From: Acidobacteriota bacterium | GTDB lineage: Bacteria > Acidobacteriota > JAAYUB01 | Length of the DNA stretch: 43,894 nucleotides | Direction of reading: 5' to 3' | NCBI GenBank assembly: GCA_018001935.1 | Contig: JAGNHB010000051.1 | Location: 1 to 43,894 of the forward strand | Shown here: piece after piece, positions 41,731 to 43,894 of the stretch | Layout of the letters: the number at the start of each line of letters is the position of its first letter | Position numbering within the stretch: the stretch's first letter is position 1 | The notes under the pieces: generated by a model | Databases searched by the model: none | The model's input: only the letters and a program-made list of their open reading frames with translations | Told to the model about the DNA's origin: nothing | Made by a program: the position numbers and the translations under genes

Positions 41731-43422
41731 TCAGAAGAGCCCCGTGATGTTGCCGTCAGGGTCCACGTCGATCTTCTCGAAGGACGACGTTTTGGGCAGG
41801 CCGGGCATCCGCATGATCTCGCCGGTGATGGGCACCAGGAAGCCGGCGCCCGAGGAGAGGACCACCTCCCGCACCGTGACGAGGAAGTCCTTGGGCCGCC
41901 CCAGAAGCTCGGGGTTGTCCGACAGCGAATTCTGGGTCTTGGCGATGCAGACGGGGAGCTTGTCGTGGCCCAGCCGCTTGATGGTCTTGAGGTTCGCCTT
42001 CGCCTTGGGGAGGTAGTCCACCGCGGCGGCGCCGTAGATCTCCCGGGCGATGGTCAGGACCTTCTCCTCCACCGGCAGGGCCCAGTCGTAGAGGGGCTGG
42101 TACGGCCGCATGCAGCCGGGCCGGCACGGGAAGGAGGTCAGCTTCTCGGCCAGCTCGACACCCCCCTTGCCGCCCTGACCCCAGAAGTCCACCACCGAGC
42201 ACTCCACGGCGGCCTCCCGGCAGATCGCGCGGATGGCCTCCAGTTCCTCCGGGGTGTCGGAGTGGAAGCGGTTGACGGCCACCACGGGGTTGACCTTGAA
42301 CTTGTGCATGTTCTCCACGTGCTTCTCCAGGTTGCCCCGGCCCCGCAGGACGGCGTCGGGGTCCGCCTTGCCCAGTTCGCTCTTCGGGACGCCGCCGTGC
42401 ATCTTGAGGGCGCGCACCGTGGCCACGAGCACCACCGAGCAGGGGTGGAAACCGCCGTAGGGGCAGACGATGTCGAAGAACTTCTCGGCGCCCAGGTCGA
42501 AGCCGAAGCCCGCTTCCGTCACCACGAAGTCGGCGGTCTTCAGGGCCAGCTTCGTGGCCAGGATGCTGTTGGCGCCCTGGGCGATGTTGGCGAAGGGCCC
42601 GCCGTGGACGAAGGCCGGCACGTGCTCGATCGTCTGGACGAGGTTTGGCAGGAGGGCGTCCTTGAGCAGGGCGGTCACCGCCCCCTGGACGTTCAGGTCG
42701 CGGGCCAGCACCGCCTCCCCCTCGGGGGTGTAGCCGAGGGTGATGCGCCCCACTTTCTCCTTCAGCTCGGCGTAGCTGGTGGAGAGGCACAGGATGGCCA
42801 TGATCTCCGACGAGGCCGTGATGTCGAAGCCCGTCTCCCGGGGCACGCTGTTGAGCTTGCCGCCCAGGCCGATGACGATGTCTCGAAGGGCCCGGTCGTT
42901 CATGTCCAGGCAGCGCCGCCAGGAGAGGGTGCGGGCGTCGATGCGGCGGGCGTTGTCGAAGTGGAGCTGGTTGTCCAGGGCCGCGGCGATGAGGTTGTGG
43001 GCCGTGGTCACCGCGTGGAAGTCGCCGGTGAAGTGAAGGTTGATGTCCTCCATGGGGAGGACCTGGGAGTAGCCGCCCCCGGCGGCGCCGCCCTTGACGC
43101 CGAATACCGGACCGAGGGAAGGCTCCCGGACGGCCACCGCGGTCTTTTTCCCGATGTGCTGCAGGGCCTGGGAGAGCCCGATGCTCACCGTGGTCTTCCC
43201 CTCCCCCGCCGGGGTGGGGGTGATGGCGCTCACCAGGATCAGGCGGCCCCTGCAGCCGTCGGAATCCAGCAGGCGCCGGATGGCGCTCATCTTCACCTTG
43301 GCCTTGTGGTCGCCGTAAGGGACCAGGTCCCCGGGCGCGAGCCCCAGCTTGGCGCCGATGTCGGCGATGGGGTCCAGGCGGGCCGAACGGGCGATGTCGA
43401 TGTCGGTCAGGCTCGTGCTCAT
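41731..43422 (-). CDS. fhs: Formate-tetrahydrofolate ligase
   Basis: 563 aa. It forms 10-formyltetrahydrofolate from formate, tetrahydrofolate and ATP. ATG 43422 has AAGGAG upstream; the open frame to 43713 is repeat DNA. The P-loop is TPTPAGEGKTT (68-78). Further family blocks are EPSLGPVFGVKGGAAGGGYS, NLHFTGDFHAVT, RETGFDITASSEIMAILCL and GFGFDLGAEKFFDIVCPYGG. Length matches the family. It supplies one-carbon units for purine synthesis, or acts in acetogenic or glycine pathways. No other folate gene lies here. Confidence 0.97.
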   Translation of the reverse strand: MSTSLTDIDIARSARLDPIADIGAKLGLAPGDLVPYGDHKAKVKMSAIRRLLDSDGCRGRLILVSAITPTPAGEGKTTVSIGLSQALQHIGKKTAVAVREPSLGPVFGVKGGAAGGGYSQVLPMEDINLHFTGDFHAVTTAHNLIAAALDNQLHFDNARRIDARTLSWRRCLDMNDRALRDIVIGLGGKLNSVPRETGFDITASSEIMAILCLSTSYAELKEKVGRITLGYTPEGEAVLARDLNVQGAVTALLKDALLPNLVQTIEHVPAFVHGGPFANIAQGANSILATKLALKTADFVVTEAGFGFDLGAEKFFDIVCPYGGFHPCSVVLVATVRALKMHGGVPKSELGKADPDAVLRGRGNLEKHVENMHKFKVNPVVAVNRFHSDTPEELEAIRAICREAAVECSVVDFWGQGGKGGVELAEKLTSFPCRPGCMRPYQPLYDWALPVEEKVLTIAREIYGAAAVDYLPKAKANLKTIKRLGHDKLPVCIAKTQNSLSDNPELLGRPKDFLVTVREVVLSSGAGFLVPITGEIMRMPGLPKTSSFEKIDVDPDGNITGLF

Positions 43423-43471
43423 GTCGTTCTCCTTTTCCTTCGATTCATGGGGTCGCGGCGGGGAGGTTGTC

Positions 43472-43546
43472 AGGCTGAAGGTGGATAGGCTGAAGGCTGT
43501 TAGGCTGAAGGCTGTTAGACTGAAGGCTGTTAGACTGAAGGTCGGA
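43472..43546. repeat. 15-bp tandem array, unit AGGCTGAAGGCTGTT
   Basis: Five units at 15-bp steps (43472, 43487, 43502, 43517, 43532). The first and last are degenerate. It lies just upstream of the formate ligase start and is the left arm of an inverted pair with 43719-43770. Confidence 0.9.
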
Positions 43547-43564
43547 GCCCGAGGCCTTAGCGTT

Positions 43565-43663
43565 GCCGGTCCTTTGCCGGTCCGCCGCCGGTTCGCCGCC
43601 TGTGCGCCGCAGGTCTGCGACCGGTCCGCGGCCGGTTCGCCGCCGGTGCGCTGCCGGTTGCGA
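43565..43663. repeat. 11-bp tandem array, unit GCCGGTTCGCC
   Basis: Nine units at exact 11-bp steps from 43565 to 43663 (GCCGGTCCTTT, GCCGGTCCGCC, GCCGGTTCGCC, GCCTGTGCGCC, GCAGGTCTGCG, ACCGGTCCGCG, GCCGGTTCGCC, GCCGGTGCGCT, GCCGGTTGCGA). It runs straight into a hexamer array. Confidence 0.85.
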
Positions 43664-43697
43664 TTGCGACTCCGATCCCGATTCTGATCCCGAAACT
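43662..43697. repeat. 6-bp array, unit GATCCC
   Basis: Six hexamers: GATTGC, GACTCC, GATCCC, GATTCT, GATCCC, GAAACT. Same class as 27711-27752 and 41666-41707. Confidence 0.75.
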
Positions 43698-43718
43698 CAC
43701 CCCAAGAAATCACCTCAA

Positions 43719-43770
43719 ACCTTCAGCCTAACAGCCTTCAGCCTATCAACCTTCAGCCTATCAGCCTTGA
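43719..43770. repeat. 15-bp array, unit CTTCAGCCTATCAGC (inverted arm)
   Basis: About three and a half units, ACCTTCAGCCTAACA, GCCTTCAGCCTATCA, ACCTTCAGCCTATCA, then GCCTTGATG. It is the reverse complement class of 43472-43546. At 43767-43787 TTGATGCCCTCGCAAAAAATC matches 1827-1847 at 18 of 21 positions. Confidence 0.85.
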
Positions 43771-43787
43771 TGCCCTCGCAAAAAATC

Positions 43788-43894
43788 AGGCGGCGCTGAG
43801 GATGGGCGGGGGCGAATTTCGGGCCGGGTGAAAACGGAAATCGGTTCGGCCCCGGATTTTCCCGGACGGCCTTCCAAAAAACGAGAAGAGCATT
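43788..43894. other. Window end, no gene seen
   Basis: About 100 nt of GC-rich sequence past the repeats, with no supported gene or RNA. Its relation to a neighbouring gene outside the window cannot be judged. Confidence 0.4.

Noticed and set aside
43423..43713. N-terminal extension of formate ligase
   Set aside because: Encoded by 15-bp and 11-bp tandem repeats; family proteins begin near the ATG at 43422.

Overview
The window is a GC-rich chromosomal segment of a Gram-negative, probably anaerobic or facultative bacterium. It encodes an LPS-type acyltransferase, LptB, an AlgE-like outer-membrane barrel, RpoN, a regulatory PTS with HPr kinase, and formate-tetrahydrofolate ligase. The lptB-rpoN-hpf-hprK-IIA-HPr-EI order, together with abundant histidine kinases, an eukaryotic-like Ser/Thr kinase, a CHAT protein and CARDB proteins, fits an uncultured Acidobacteriota-like or deltaproteobacterium-like lineage best. 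That placement is an inference from gene content; no 16S rRNA gene is present.

Layout. Positions 1-76 hold tRNA-Asn(GTT) on the minus strand. 377-1798 is a secreted beta-helix-like protein. 9652 down to 1981 is a tight minus-strand run: ribosomal protein S1, a PilZ protein, an HD-GYP sensor, a Roadblock protein, type III pantothenate kinase, a conserved unknown and an RNA uracil methyltransferase. 9798-22354 runs on the plus strand: MscS channel, lipid A-type acyltransferase, lptB, rpoN, hpf, hprK, PTS IIA, HPr, EI (four ATGA overlaps), an outer-membrane barrel and a Cache-HAMP histidine kinase. 29394 down to 22367 is minus: P5C dehydrogenase, a duplicated molybdopterin-oxidoreductase-fold protein, and a PDZ-TPR-CHAT protein. 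29829-32999 holds three paralogous secreted CARDB proteins. An exported unknown and threonine dehydratase follow on the minus strand, then a receiver-PAS histidine kinase and a Ser/Thr kinase carrying an extracytoplasmic C2 domain on the plus strand, a 76-aa membrane protein, and formate-tetrahydrofolate ligase on the minus strand.

Genes that appear to work together: HprK, HPr, EI and IIA without any sugar permease suggest a phosphorylation-based metabolic sensor beside RpoN. PilZ, HD-GYP and Roadblock suggest c-di-GMP and small-GTPase-linked control. The two histidine kinases and the Ser/Thr kinase have no adjacent DNA-binding regulator.

The most unusual feature is in the spacers. Nearly every longer intergenic gap carries short-period direct repeats (6, 9, 11, 15 or 31 bp) or long imperfect hairpins. 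The same architecture, an inverted pair of internally repetitive arms, recurs with different sequences at 1802-1990, 12001-12152, 25929-26189, 33806-33937, 35233-35569, 41541-41611 and 43472-43770. Several families recur in more than one spacer. I regard this as the best candidate for an undescribed system.
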